45,666 nt of DNA from Neptunicella marina (lineage in GTDB: Bacteria > Pseudomonadota > Gammaproteobacteria > Enterobacterales > Alteromonadaceae). A model generated the notes under the pieces. The model was not told the DNA's origin. It saw only the letters and a program-made list of their open reading frames with translations, and searched no databases. The stretch spans positions 1 to 45,666 of the forward strand of contig NZ_JACNEP010000023.1 in NCBI RefSeq assembly GCF_014270035.1, in the 5' to 3' direction. The position numbers were made by a program, and so were the translations under genes. The number at the start of each line of letters is the position of its first letter. The first letter of the stretch is position 1. This document shows, in pieces, positions 34,291-43,210 of the stretch.

Positions 34291-35988
34291 ATGCCTTTTT
34301 TTCGTTTAGCATTAATTCAGCTATTTCTTCTAGGTTTGGCTGCTTGTGGGGGCGGTTCATCCGGAGGAGGTGGTTCTTCTGGAGGTGGAAATCCTCCTCC
34401 TGCCAATAAAGCTCCTATTGTCATTGCAGGTACTAATCAAATTGTGACAGAAGGCGATGTTGTCACACTTACCGCAAGTGCATCCGATCCGGATGGGTCT
34501 ATTTCTTCCTATAGCTGGACTCAAACTACTGGTGCTGCTATTTCATTGAATGGAGCTGATAGCGTAAGTTTAAGTTTCACTGCGCCTGAGGTTGACGTTG
34601 AAACAACCTATTCGTTTACCATAACCGTCACAGATAACGATGGTGCCAGCGCCAGAGCGAGTGTTAATGTTACCGTTCAGATCCTTGATCCTAATATAGC
34701 TCCTACCGTGGATGCAGGTGATGACCAAACCCTTGATGAGCAATCTGTTGTCACGTTGACAGGCAGCGCTGAGGATTCAGATGGTCAAATTGTCAGTTAC
34801 CAGTGGACTCAAACATCAGGCATTCCGGTTACGCTAAATGACGCAACCTCGGCAATTGCAACATTTACTGCACCAGACATAATTCAGGATGAAATACTGG
34901 TTTTTAGTTTAACGGTGCAAGATGATAAAGGTGCCGAAACAAGCGATTCGGTGACTATTTCACTGAAAAGATTCCCAAATGTCTTACCTACCGTATCAGC
35001 TGGCGATGATATTAATGTAGAAGAACAAAGTGACATAACGTTAACGGCAGTGGCTGAGGATTCGGATGGTTCTATTGCGTCCTATCAGTGGGAACAGATC
35101 TCAGGTACGTCTGTAAGATTGTATACAACAGATCAGGCTAAGCTGGAGTTCACTGCACCGAATATTGAAACGACAGAAACCTTAACCTTTAAAGTGACGG
35201 TAACCGATCTGGAAGGTGCGACAGCTACTGATGAAGTTAATGTCAGTCTTGCATTGCTTGTTGCCGACTATTTTATTGATACAAATGATCCAACTTTAGT
35301 GCGCTTTGCTGACGGAGACTATTTGAATTACAAACTGGATCTCGATTTCCGGGGCAATTCAAATGCACCTGCCAGCCATCAGCGTGGACAATACAATGTA
35401 AGTTATGTCACTTCTGATGACCCAGTTACCTTTTCCGACGGTAATAAAACCTTAAAAAAAACGTATCAGGTCATAGTTGCAAACAAAGTTATTTCGTCGC
35501 TTAATCAGGAGGTTATTCAGTTTTCTGAAAGTTCTAATACTTCAACTAGTGAGATTGGGTTTTTAGAACGTCGTACCGGTGATATTTTTGGCTTAAACTT
35601 CCAAAACAACAGTAGCAAAGGAATGTTGCTTATCCCTGGAGAGCCTGCCGTTGGGTTTAATAGTGACGTGAATTTTGAAAATCACTTGTATGACGACCCC
35701 GATCAAGCAGGTGATAACTCGGCGACCTTTAGCGTTCATCAGATAATGAATATTGATCGAATTGAAGTAATCAAAACGCCTTTTGGTAATTTTGAAGCCT
35801 TTCGAATGCAATATGAATATTCAGAAAGTGATCCCAATTCTCAGACAGACTCCCAAATAGGAACTTTCTGGTTATATCCGGGGTTGGGATTTATAAAAGC
35901 TGAATATGTTGAAACTATTGGTACGGTGACACCTGCCGCAGTGACTGATATCTACTACACCATATCTGAAACAAATGTTGTGTATTAA
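34291..35988 (+). CDS. Surface lipoprotein with three PKD/K319-like Ig repeats
   Basis: A 565-residue lipoprotein: leader with lipobox LAAC, lipidated Cys19, then a Gly/Ser-rich linker and PPP. Residues ~40-325 contain three tandem ~95-residue PKD/K319-type domains, each starting with a variant of PTVDAGDDQT and including DPDGSISSYSWTQ- or DSDGSIASYQWEQ-like strands and an APxxxxxETxxF strand. The final ~240 residues are a beta-rich region of unknown family. Probably a surface-exposed adhesion or polysaccharide-binding protein; no substrate can be read. Not overlapping with neighbours. Confidence 0.82.
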   Translation: MPFFRLALIQLFLLGLAACGGGSSGGGGSSGGGNPPPANKAPIVIAGTNQIVTEGDVVTLTASASDPDGSISSYSWTQTTGAAISLNGADSVSLSFTAPEVDVETTYSFTITVTDNDGASARASVNVTVQILDPNIAPTVDAGDDQTLDEQSVVTLTGSAEDSDGQIVSYQWTQTSGIPVTLNDATSAIATFTAPDIIQDEILVFSLTVQDDKGAETSDSVTISLKRFPNVLPTVSAGDDINVEEQSDITLTAVAEDSDGSIASYQWEQISGTSVRLYTTDQAKLEFTAPNIETTETLTFKVTVTDLEGATATDEVNVSLALLVADYFIDTNDPTLVRFADGDYLNYKLDLDFRGNSNAPASHQRGQYNVSYVTSDDPVTFSDGNKTLKKTYQVIVANKVISSLNQEVIQFSESSNTSTSEIGFLERRTGDIFGLNFQNNSSKGMLLIPGEPAVGFNSDVNFENHLYDDPDQAGDNSATFSVHQIMNIDRIEVIKTPFGNFEAFRMQYEYSESDPNSQTDSQIGTFWLYPGLGFIKAEYVETIGTVTPAAVTDIYYTISETNVVY

Positions 35989-36001
35989 CGATCAGGATTG
36001 A

Positions 36002-36370
36002 ATGAAATTTGTTGTAATCTGGTTTTGGCGAGGGATAGCGATAATCGCACTGATACTGGGATTTATCGGTATTCCATTGCCAGGTTTGCCAACCGTTCCT
36101 TTTTTATTATTGTCGGCCTGGGCGGCGAGTAAAGGTTGGCCCAGGTTGGAGTCTTTTCTGATAAATCACCCTAAGTATGGCTCTACTATTCGTCAATGGC
36201 GTGAGCAGGGAGCCATTCCGTTAAAAGCCAAATATTTATCATCCGGCATGATGAGCGTTAGTGCGGTTATTTTTGCCTTAACTGATCATGAGACCTATAA
36301 AAAAGTGCTATTAGTGTTATTAATGTTGATAGTAGCGATTTGGATATGGCGAAGACCGTTACCAAAGTAA
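36002..36370 (+). CDS. DUF454 (YbaN-like) inner-membrane protein
   Basis: A 122-residue membrane protein with helices at about 8-30, 75-95 and 98-117. GIPLPGLPTVPFLLLSAWAASKGWPR is the DUF454 signature (given here as PLPGLPTVPFLLL and AASKGWPR), followed by HPKYGSTIRQWREQGAIPLKAK. E. coli YbaN belongs to the same family; function unknown. The ATG lies 13 bases after the lipoprotein stop, so the two may be co-transcribed. Confidence 0.88.
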   Translation: MKFVVIWFWRGIAIIALILGFIGIPLPGLPTVPFLLLSAWAASKGWPRLESFLINHPKYGSTIRQWREQGAIPLKAKYLSSGMMSVSAVIFALTDHETYKKVLLVLLMLIVAIWIWRRPLPK

Positions 36371-36406
36371 TAAAAGAAAGCTGGGGAAAATAAGGAACCA
36401 AGAAAT

Positions 36407-36493
36407 TGGTGCAGATGGGGAGACTTGAACTCCCACGGCCGTGAGGCCACTAGCACCTGAAGCTAGCGTGTCTACCAATTCCACCACATCTGC
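36407..36493 (-). tRNA. tRNA-Leu (CAG anticodon)
   Basis: An 87-base minus-strand tRNA. Acceptor GCAGATG pairs with CATCTGC and the CCA end is encoded (36407-36409). The anticodon stem CTAGC/GCTAG holds the loop TTCAGGT with anticodon CAG. The long variable arm (GGCCTCACGGCC region) is typical of class II tRNA-Leu. The T arm contains GTTCAAGTC. Confidence 0.97.
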
Positions 36494-36659
36494 AAGAGGG
36501 CGCGATAATATATGCTTCAATAAGAATTGAAAAGCCCTAAGTTAAAAAAAATGATAAATTTTTTAGCTGTTGCTTGATTCCTGTGCAATTTAACAACTAA
36601 AGCTTGTATTTCGATATTATGCCCCCAGTTATTTGGAAAATTTCATACTTAGAAAACTT

Positions 36660-37508
36660 ATGCAAAACAATATTGTTGATATTACCTTAGATAACTTTCA
36701 GCAAGTTATGCTGGAAGATTCACAACATAAACTGATTCTGGTTGAGTTCTGGCAGGCAGGCGTTGAGCCTTGTGAGCAAATGGCTCCGCTGTTAGCAAAT
36801 CTTGCTGCTGAATATGCACAAAGTGTGATTCTGGCCAGAGTCAATTGTGATGAGCAACAGCAAGTTGTGATGCAATTTGGTGTACGCAGTTTACCGACAG
36901 TGATGTTGGTTAAAAATGGTCAGCCGATTGATGGTGCGGTTGGTCCGCAGTCAGAAGCCGATTTGCGCGAATTATTGTGTAAACATCTGCCTAAACCCGA
37001 AGAGCTTTTATTAGAACAGGCTTCAGCAACGATGGAACAGGGAGATTTGGAACAAGCTGCTCAGTTAGCGAAACAGGCCTATGATATTAATAGTGAGCAT
37101 GCACCGATTAAACTGTTATTAGCTGATATTTATATTCAGTTGGGTCATATCGAACCGGCTAAAGCTTTATTGAGTACCATTACAATGGTCGATCAGGACC
37201 ATAATTATCAACGGTTGCTGGGACTCATCGAGTTGGCCGAGCAAGCGGCTGATACACCTGAAATTCAGGCATTACAACAGCAATTACAGTCTTCGCCGGA
37301 TAACAATGAAATTAAAATACAACTGGCGGTTCAGTTGCAGCAAGCCAAACGCAATGAAGAAGCGTTAAGTTTGTTATTTGATGTTTTAAAGCAAGATCTT
37401 AATTTTGGTGAGGCCAGGAAATTTGCCCTGGATATTATTAATGGTTTACCGGCAGGTGACCCTCTGGCAGGTGCGTATCGTCGCAAAATATACTCATTAT
37501 TGTACTAA
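36660..37508 (+). CDS. cnoX: Co-chaperone CnoX/YbbN (thioredoxin-like with TPR)
   Basis: A 282-residue protein from the ATG at 36660. The thioredoxin fold (residues ~1-105) has the active-site region FWQAGVEPCEQMAP, where the first redox Cys is replaced by Val35 and only Cys38 remains; cis-Pro follows in RSLPTVM. A tetratricopeptide region (~110-280) follows (AKQAYDINSEHAPIKLLLADIY). E. coli CnoX also lacks the full CxxC pair; it holds unfolded proteins under chlorine stress and passes them to GroEL. An in-frame TTG at 36633 is an unlikely start. A terminator follows at 37532. Confidence 0.88.
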   Translation: MQNNIVDITLDNFQQVMLEDSQHKLILVEFWQAGVEPCEQMAPLLANLAAEYAQSVILARVNCDEQQQVVMQFGVRSLPTVMLVKNGQPIDGAVGPQSEADLRELLCKHLPKPEELLLEQASATMEQGDLEQAAQLAKQAYDINSEHAPIKLLLADIYIQLGHIEPAKALLSTITMVDQDHNYQRLLGLIELAEQAADTPEIQALQQQLQSSPDNNEIKIQLAVQLQQAKRNEEALSLLFDVLKQDLNFGEARKFALDIINGLPAGDPLAGAYRRKIYSLLY

Positions 37509-37531
37509 CTTAACACCATACTCAGTATTAT

Positions 37532-37560
37532 AAATGCCACCTGTCGGTGGCATTTTTTTA
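37532..37560 (+). terminator. cnoX terminator
   Basis: A 10-bp stem (AAATGCCACC 37532-37541, GGTGGCATTT 37546-37555) with a TGTC loop and trailing T residues. Confidence 0.92.
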
Positions 37561-37580
37561 GTGTTAAATTGATATAAATT

Positions 37581-37613
37581 TGTGATTTGTCTGTGATACT
37601 TTTGCGATAAATC
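37581..37613 (+). promoter_or_regulatory. Three 11-bp-spaced direct repeats (putative OmpR-family binding site)
   Basis: TGTGAT at 37581, TGTGAT at 37592 and TGCGAT at 37603 are spaced exactly 11 bases apart, each followed by an AT-rich 5-mer. OmpR/PhoB-family regulators bind such one-turn direct repeats. The site lies 47-79 bases upstream of the first spondin gene; the operon's own OmpR-type regulator is the obvious candidate. Binding is inference. Confidence 0.6.
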
Positions 37614-37659
37614 CCTTCCATCATTTTCCTGACCCGAATACTTTAATAGGACAAGGAAA

Positions 37660-38358
37660 ATGAAAAAAACTTCTGCATTAATTCTAAGTGCACTTGCAAC
37701 AACGACGATGTCAACTCAGGCTGCTGATATCGACATCCATATTCAAAACCTGACTCAGGGAATCTACTTTACCCCGTTATTAGTTACAGCTCATTCAGAT
37801 GAAGCGGCATTGTTCCACGTGGGTGAAGCTGCCTCTGGTGAATTACAGGCAATGGCTGAAGGCGCTGATATTTCAGGTCTGGAGTCGATTGCTGATGGTG
37901 TTTCCGCAAATAGTAGTGCTAATCCCGCTGGTGGTTTGTTAGCTCCCGGCGCATCAACCATGACGATGTTGTCAACCTCTGCTGATAATACACGACTATC
38001 AATTGTCGGTATGTTGTTGCCTACTAACGATGGATTTGTTGGATTGGATAGTTGGCACATTCCAAGCGAAGCCGGTACCTACACGATTTATTTAAATGGT
38101 TATGACGCAGGTACTGAAGCAAATGACGAATTAATTACCGGCGGTGGTGCACCTGGCGTACCTGGCATTCCAGCCGCTCCCGGTGGTAATGGTGGCACCA
38201 ATGGTACTGGTGTAACAGATATGAATGGCTCTGAAGTGATTCACATTCATCCAGGTAATATCGGTGATGACATGATTGATGGTGGTAAATCTGATGTCGA
38301 TAGCCGCGTGCATCGCTGGTTAAATCCGGTAGCTAAAGTGACTGTAACAGTAAACTAA
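37660..38358 (+). CDS. Exported spondin-domain protein
   Basis: A 232-residue protein with signal peptide cleaved near residue 21 (STQA-AD). The rest is a Spondin_N-like domain: IHIQNLTQGIYFTPLLVTAH, FHVGEAASGELQAMAEG, LPTNDGFVGLDS, then YDAGTEANDEL and VIHIHPGN, ending NPVAKVTVTVN. A Gly/Pro-rich loop (residues ~165-190, GAPGVPGIPAAPGGNGG) interrupts the domain. Eukaryotic spondin N domains mediate matrix interactions, and bacterial versions have no settled function. It is the first gene of an operon with a paralogous lipoprotein (gap 13 bases) and a two-component system. AAGGA precedes the ATG. Confidence 0.85.
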   Translation: MKKTSALILSALATTTMSTQAADIDIHIQNLTQGIYFTPLLVTAHSDEAALFHVGEAASGELQAMAEGADISGLESIADGVSANSSANPAGGLLAPGASTMTMLSTSADNTRLSIVGMLLPTNDGFVGLDSWHIPSEAGTYTIYLNGYDAGTEANDELITGGGAPGVPGIPAAPGGNGGTNGTGVTDMNGSEVIHIHPGNIGDDMIDGGKSDVDSRVHRWLNPVAKVTVTVN

Positions 38359-38371
38359 GGGGACAATGATT

Positions 38372-39094
38372 ATGGTTATGCATAAATCCTGTCGATTTGT
38401 TTTACCTGCTCTAGCTGCGTTTGTTTTAGCAGCCTGTGGGGGAAGCAGTAATAATGATCACACTCCTGTAGTACAACCGCCCCCGCCGCCAGCCCCTGTA
38501 ACTTATAGTTATGAAGTTACAGTGGTGAATTTAACCAACGGGCAGCCACTGTCTCCAGTTGCTGTGGTATTACATCAGGAAGGTCATCTATGGACTGTTG
38601 GTGAGTCTGCGTCTGAAGCTCTGGAGCTTATGGCCGAAGGTGGTGATAACAGCGAAATACTGGCAATGGAAAATGTGATGGCGTCTGCTTCGGGAGAAGC
38701 GCCAGTGGGGCCGGGACATTCGGATACTATCACAGTATCAATTGAGGATGTTGCTGACGCTAATTTATCTGTTGCTACTATGTTAGTGAATACAAATGAT
38801 GCGTTCACCGGTCTGGATAGTGTGGATTTGGCTGAGCTTGAAGTAGGCGCAAGCTGGTCGACCATGTCAATGGCTTATGATGCGGGTACCGAAGCAAATA
38901 GCGAACTTCAGTCGACCATACCTGGGCCGGCCGCGGGTGGTAACGGTTTTGATGCTGCGCGCGATGATGTTGACTTTGTTGCTATGCATCCCGGGGTTGT
39001 GACTAAAGATGATGGATTAATGGAATCAGTACTGACTTCTCATCATCGTTTCGATAACCCAGTGGCTAAAATTATAGTCACCAGAATGCAATAA
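38372..39094 (+). CDS. Spondin-domain lipoprotein
   Basis: A 240-residue lipoprotein paralogous to its upstream neighbour. The start at 38372 is set by AAGGGG ending about 9 bases before (an ATG at 38366 is too near). Lipobox LAAC, lipidated Cys22, then a Pro-rich linker (QPPPPPAPV). The domain repeats the same motifs: VTVVNLTNGQPLSPVAVVLH, WTVGESASEALELMAEG, VNTNDAFTGLDS, YDAGTEANSEL, AMHPGV and NPVAKIIVTRM. The pair thus offers one free and one membrane-tethered copy of the same domain. The response-regulator gene follows after 25 bases. Confidence 0.85.
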   Translation: MVMHKSCRFVLPALAAFVLAACGGSSNNDHTPVVQPPPPPAPVTYSYEVTVVNLTNGQPLSPVAVVLHQEGHLWTVGESASEALELMAEGGDNSEILAMENVMASASGEAPVGPGHSDTITVSIEDVADANLSVATMLVNTNDAFTGLDSVDLAELEVGASWSTMSMAYDAGTEANSELQSTIPGPAAGGNGFDAARDDVDFVAMHPGVVTKDDGLMESVLTSHHRFDNPVAKIIVTRMQ

Positions 39095-39119
39095 ACAGAT
39101 GTAATTTAGGAAAAATCAC

Positions 39120-39839
39120 ATGCAAGAAAAGGTAATGGTGGTTGAAGATGATGCAGATATTGCTGATTTGATCCGGGTTAATTTAGCTGAACTGGGATTA
39201 GCCATTACCCATCTTGCTCGTGGTGATAAAGCGTGTGAACAAGCACTCACTCAGCCATGGGATTTGTTACTGCTTGACGTGATGTTACCGGGTATGAGTG
39301 GGCTGGACATCTGCCGCAAGGTGCGGGAAACCAAGCCTGAGCAGGCAATATTAATGCTCACTGCCAAAAATTCTGAGACTGACCGTGTGTTGGGGTTGGA
39401 ATTAGGCGCTGATGATTATATGACCAAACCCTTTAGTGTTAGAGAGTTGCAAGCCAGAGTGCGTTCTCATTTACGTCGTGCACGTATGATGAAACAACTC
39501 ACTCATGAAGCAACCGTTGAACAACACAACCGCACAGAAGTAAATCAGCTCATCATTGATGGTTCGACTCATCAGGCAAGTTTGCGGTTAAAGCCTTTGG
39601 ACTTAACATCAACTGAGTTTGATTTACTTCACTTTCTTGCTCGCCATCCCAATCAGGTGTTTTCACGTGCCCAGTTGCTTGAATCCGTTTGGGGATATCA
39701 TCACAGTGGGTATGAGCACACAGTCAATTCTCATATTAATCGCTTACGCGCCAAAATAGAGAAAAATGTTACGGAACCGCAGATTGTGCAAACCGTTTGG
39801 GGTGTTGGATACAAATTTAATCCATCAGGCGTATTGTAA
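39120..39839 (+). CDS. OmpR-family response regulator
   Basis: A 239-residue regulator. The receiver domain has the acidic pair in VVEDDADI, phospho-acceptor Asp53 in LLLLDVMLPGMSG, and Lys103 in MTKPFSVREL. Residues ~135-235 form the OmpR winged helix (LTSTEFDLLHFLARHPNQVFSR, then VNSHINRLRAKIEK and VWGVGYKF). It probably controls its own operon through the repeats at 37581-37613. The histidine kinase gene follows after 10 bases. Confidence 0.95.
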   Translation: MQEKVMVVEDDADIADLIRVNLAELGLAITHLARGDKACEQALTQPWDLLLLDVMLPGMSGLDICRKVRETKPEQAILMLTAKNSETDRVLGLELGADDYMTKPFSVRELQARVRSHLRRARMMKQLTHEATVEQHNRTEVNQLIIDGSTHQASLRLKPLDLTSTEFDLLHFLARHPNQVFSRAQLLESVWGYHHSGYEHTVNSHINRLRAKIEKNVTEPQIVQTVWGVGYKFNPSGVL

Positions 39840-39849
39840 GGAGGTTGTT

Positions 39850-41325
39850 ATGGCGATGAGTTTATATCAACGTTTAGCAATCAGTCTGGTACTGGTCTTT
39901 CTAATCTTACTGAGTCTGATGTTATGGGGCAGTGAATACTTGCATCGAACGACTCGATTGGCTGCGGAGCAACGTTTACATCTTGGTTTAGCTGAGCATT
40001 TAGTGCAAGACAACCCTTTATTAGCAGAAGGTAGCTATGATCACGATGCACTGGAAAATCTGTTCCATACCCTCATGCTACTGGGTCCAAGCTTTGAATT
40101 TTACTATATCGATCCAAATGGCAATATCCTGTCTTATTCAGCAAAGCCTGGCGAAGTAAAAAGAACACGTATTGATTTAACACCGGTAAAACATTTGCTG
40201 CAATCTGACCTGGATTTGCCAGTGGTTGGTGATGACCCGCGTAATTTAGGATTACAAAAAATATTCTCTGTCGCCCCTGTTTATAAAGAACAAGAGTTAC
40301 AGGGTTACTTGTACATGATAATTGGCAGTCAAATTTACGATAATATTCTGGCTAACATTCAGCAGAATCAAACGATTAAAAACATGGCTTTGCTGGTTAC
40401 AGCCAGTATGTTATTTCTGATGATCTGTTTGCTGATTCTGTTCCGGTATTTTACCGCGCCACTCTATAAGTTAACCTCGGGGATTAAGAGTATTCAGCAG
40501 GCCGGATATCAGGGCTCATTGGGTGTGTTATCGACGGCAAACTCAGATAGTTCAAACGAAATTGAGCAGCTTTCAAGTGCCTTTTCACAAATGTTAATGC
40601 GTTTGCAGCAACAATATGAACAGTTGCAACAAATTGATCAGCAGCGTCGAGTATTGTTAGCCGACTTATCTCACGATTTGCGTACACCGTTAGCCAGTTT
40701 ACAGGGGTATATTGAAACATTAGCGCTTAACCCTGACTCTTTGAGTGAACAGGATAGACAACGCTTTACCCAGATTTCACTGAAAAATGCACAAAATCTC
40801 AAACACTTAATTGACCAGATTTTTGAGTTGGCTTATCTGGAAGGGGGACAAGTCACGTTAAACCAGGAATCGTTCCCATTAGGTGAGTTATTGCATGACG
40901 TTTTGGCTAAATTTGCGTTAAAAGCCGATGATAAGTCTATTACATTGAGTCTTAATCCAAGCCAGTTTGAATATCTGGTATTTGCTGATATCGGCAAGCT
41001 TGAACGTGTACTCAGTAATCTGATTGATAACGCTATTCGCCATACACCAGAAGGTGGGGCGATTGATATCCGGGTGTCGGAAACCGACGAGCAGAAATTA
41101 CGGATCGATTTAAGAGACACGGGCGTTGGCATCAGTGAATCTGAGTTAGCATTTATTTTTGACGCACGTTATCAGGCATCCACATCTAAAACAGATAAAA
41201 ACTTACATGCGGGCCTGGGTTTAGCGATTAGTCGTAAATTAATGTTGTTGCTGGATTCAGATTTAAAAGTGCAAAGTGAGTTAGGCGAAGGCACTTGTTT
41301 TAGTTTTGAATTAAAACGGGTTTAA
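39850..41325 (+). CDS. Sensor histidine kinase
   Basis: A 491-residue kinase from the ATG at 39850 (AAGGAGG 5 bases before). One helix (~8-28), a periplasmic sensor region of about 145 residues with no recognised fold, a second helix (~178-200), a HAMP linker, then the phospho-acceptor His275 in LLADLSHDLRTPLASL. The ATPase has LERVLSNLIDNAIRHTPEGG (N box), RDTGVGISESEL and HAGLGLAISRKLM. Its periplasmic domain is placed to sense something near the two exported spondin proteins; that is inference from the operon. It is convergent with the GNAT gene. Confidence 0.94.
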   Translation: MAMSLYQRLAISLVLVFLILLSLMLWGSEYLHRTTRLAAEQRLHLGLAEHLVQDNPLLAEGSYDHDALENLFHTLMLLGPSFEFYYIDPNGNILSYSAKPGEVKRTRIDLTPVKHLLQSDLDLPVVGDDPRNLGLQKIFSVAPVYKEQELQGYLYMIIGSQIYDNILANIQQNQTIKNMALLVTASMLFLMICLLILFRYFTAPLYKLTSGIKSIQQAGYQGSLGVLSTANSDSSNEIEQLSSAFSQMLMRLQQQYEQLQQIDQQRRVLLADLSHDLRTPLASLQGYIETLALNPDSLSEQDRQRFTQISLKNAQNLKHLIDQIFELAYLEGGQVTLNQESFPLGELLHDVLAKFALKADDKSITLSLNPSQFEYLVFADIGKLERVLSNLIDNAIRHTPEGGAIDIRVSETDEQKLRIDLRDTGVGISESELAFIFDARYQASTSKTDKNLHAGLGLAISRKLMLLLDSDLKVQSELGEGTCFSFELKRV

Positions 41326-41347
41326 CCGTTATTTCTGGTGAGGCGAA

Positions 41348-41743
41348 TTAACGGACCAACACCATGCCCTCACTTTCAGGTCGAGTATAAGTGAAACCGA
41401 ATTTTTCATATAACGCCGGAACGTCAGCCATTAAGGTAATATAGGCCCCTTTTAACGTATTTTTCTCAAGATAATCCATAATGGCCTGCATTATTTTACG
41501 CCCAAGGCCTTTTCCCTGATGGTCGGGATGCACTGCAATATCGACAATGTCAAAATTCAAACCACCATCCCCAACGATACGCCCCATACCAACGGGTGTG
41601 CCTTCGTAACAAATATGCACAGCGTAGAGCGAATTTGCCAACCCGATCTCTGCTCCAGCGCGAGGTCTGGGGGATAACCCTGATACCTGGCGCAAAAATA
41701 AGAAGGTATCGACATCAACGCACTCTTCAATAAGTTGGTACAT
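41348..41743 (-). CDS. GNAT-family N-acetyltransferase
   Basis: A 131-residue protein from the ATG at 41743 (GGAGAAG upstream); longer in-frame starts up to 41926 lack family support. The acetyl-CoA-binding signature DIVDIAVHPDHQGKGLGRKIM is given here as AVHPDHQGKGLG, followed by ALYEKFGF. Substrate unknown. It stands alone, divergent from the exported amidohydrolase at 41861. Confidence 0.88.
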   Translation of the reverse strand: MYQLIEECVDVDTFLFLRQVSGLSPRPRAGAEIGLANSLYAVHICYEGTPVGMGRIVGDGGLNFDIVDIAVHPDHQGKGLGRKIMQAIMDYLEKNTLKGAYITLMADVPALYEKFGFTYTRPESEGMVLVR

Positions 41744-41860
41744 GTAAACTTCTCCGTACTGAATATTTTGTAACCCGGCTTGCATCCTGTCCTGTAAAAA
41801 AACAATATACAACAAACCTTTAGATTGAAAATTATCGAAAAATAATAACAAAGGAATCAT

Positions 41861-43159
41861 ATGAATAATCACGTTTTTAAACGGACTATGTGGTCTGTTT
41901 TCACGCTTTTGGCAGTCAGTCTGCACCTAAGAGCAGAACAGTTTGTTTTAACGCCTAAATACTTGTTTGATGGCTATGAGATGCACCAAAACTGGCGGGT
42001 TGTGGTTAACGACAACAAGATTATAAGTGCAGGTAATGTGAAAAAAGTGTCAATTCCAAAAGATGCTACGCGCATTGATTTGCCCGAGCACACACTTATG
42101 CCTGGCATGATAGAAGGTCATTCACATATTTTTCTGCATCCTTATGATGAGGCAGACTGGAATCAGCAAGTGTTAAATGAAGCTCGTTCTTTACGTGTTG
42201 CCAGAGCCACCGTAAATCTGCGCAGAACGCTGTTAGCTGGTTTTACTTTTATGCGGGATTTGGGAAGTGAGGGAGCAGCTTATGCTGATGCAGGGATTAA
42301 ACAGGCTGTTGACCAAGGCATTATTGTGGGCCCCGGATTGCAGGTTGCCGGACGGGCAATTGTGGCAACCGGCAGTTACGGACCTAAAGGCTTTGATCCC
42401 AATTTTGATGTGCCACTGGGGGCGCAGGAAGCGGATGGCGATAATATTATTCACGTGGTACGCGATCAAATTAAACATGGTGCTGACGTAATTAAAGTGT
42501 ATGTCGATGCGAGTTGGGGGCCAGAGCACAGCTTGCAACCAACCTTTACTCAACAGGAGTTAAATATGTTGGTGGAAACCGCACATACCAGTGGCCGAAT
42601 TGTCGCCGCTCATGCGCACAGTACAGAAGGTATGCGCCGGGCTATTGTGGCGGGTGTTGATACAATTGAGCATGGCCTGCACGGCGGAAATGAAAAACTT
42701 TATAAAATGATGGTAAAGCAGCAAATCGCATTATGTCCCACGCTTGCTGCGACAGAGTCAATTAATGCCTATCGTGGCTGGAAAAAAGGTCAGGATCCCA
42801 TACCTGAGGAAATCCAGCACCAACATTCATCTTTTAAACTGGCGCTTAATACAGGTGTAATTATCTGTAATGGCAGTGATGTTGGCGTATTTACTCATGG
42901 CGACAATGCAATCGAGCCGCAATTGTTGGTCGAATATGGAATGAACGAAAAATCTGTGTTGCATGCATTAACTATGGGGAATGCCAAAGCATTTAAAATC
43001 GATAATAAAGTTGGTCAAATTAAGGCAACGATGTTGGCTGATTTAGTTGCAGTTAAAGGCAACCCACTCAATGATATTAAACAACTATCTAAGGTGGACT
43101 TTGTGATGAAAAATGGCGTGGTATATAAGCTGAGAGGTCAGCCACAGCATTTGCTTTAG
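41861..43159 (+). CDS. Exported amidohydrolase (imidazolonepropionase/prolidase-like)
   Basis: A 432-residue metal-dependent hydrolase with signal peptide (VFKRTMWSVFTLLAVSLHLRA, cleaved near residue 25). MPGMIEGHSHIFLH provides His87 and His89; later ligands are in DVIKVYVDAS (Lys), VAAHAHSTEGMRRAI and GVDTIEHGLHGG, and NGSDVGVFTHG carries the final Asp. This group includes secreted prolidases (Xaa-Pro or Xaa-Arg dipeptidases) and aryldialkyl-type enzymes; the substrate is not clear. Single gene, ended by the terminator at 43168. Confidence 0.88.
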   Translation: MNNHVFKRTMWSVFTLLAVSLHLRAEQFVLTPKYLFDGYEMHQNWRVVVNDNKIISAGNVKKVSIPKDATRIDLPEHTLMPGMIEGHSHIFLHPYDEADWNQQVLNEARSLRVARATVNLRRTLLAGFTFMRDLGSEGAAYADAGIKQAVDQGIIVGPGLQVAGRAIVATGSYGPKGFDPNFDVPLGAQEADGDNIIHVVRDQIKHGADVIKVYVDASWGPEHSLQPTFTQQELNMLVETAHTSGRIVAAHAHSTEGMRRAIVAGVDTIEHGLHGGNEKLYKMMVKQQIALCPTLAATESINAYRGWKKGQDPIPEEIQHQHSSFKLALNTGVIICNGSDVGVFTHGDNAIEPQLLVEYGMNEKSVLHALTMGNAKAFKIDNKVGQIKATMLADLVAVKGNPLNDIKQLSKVDFVMKNGVVYKLRGQPQHLL

Positions 43160-43167
43160 ATAATAAA

Positions 43168-43189
43168 AAGGCATGGAATACCATGCCTT
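43168..43189. terminator. Hairpin terminator between amidohydrolase and rraB
   Basis: A perfect 9-bp stem (AAGGCATGG 43168-43176, CCATGCCTT 43181-43189) with an AATA loop between convergent genes; serves both directions. Confidence 0.85.
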
Positions 43190-43210
43190 CTTATTTAATC
43201 GAATTAAGTA

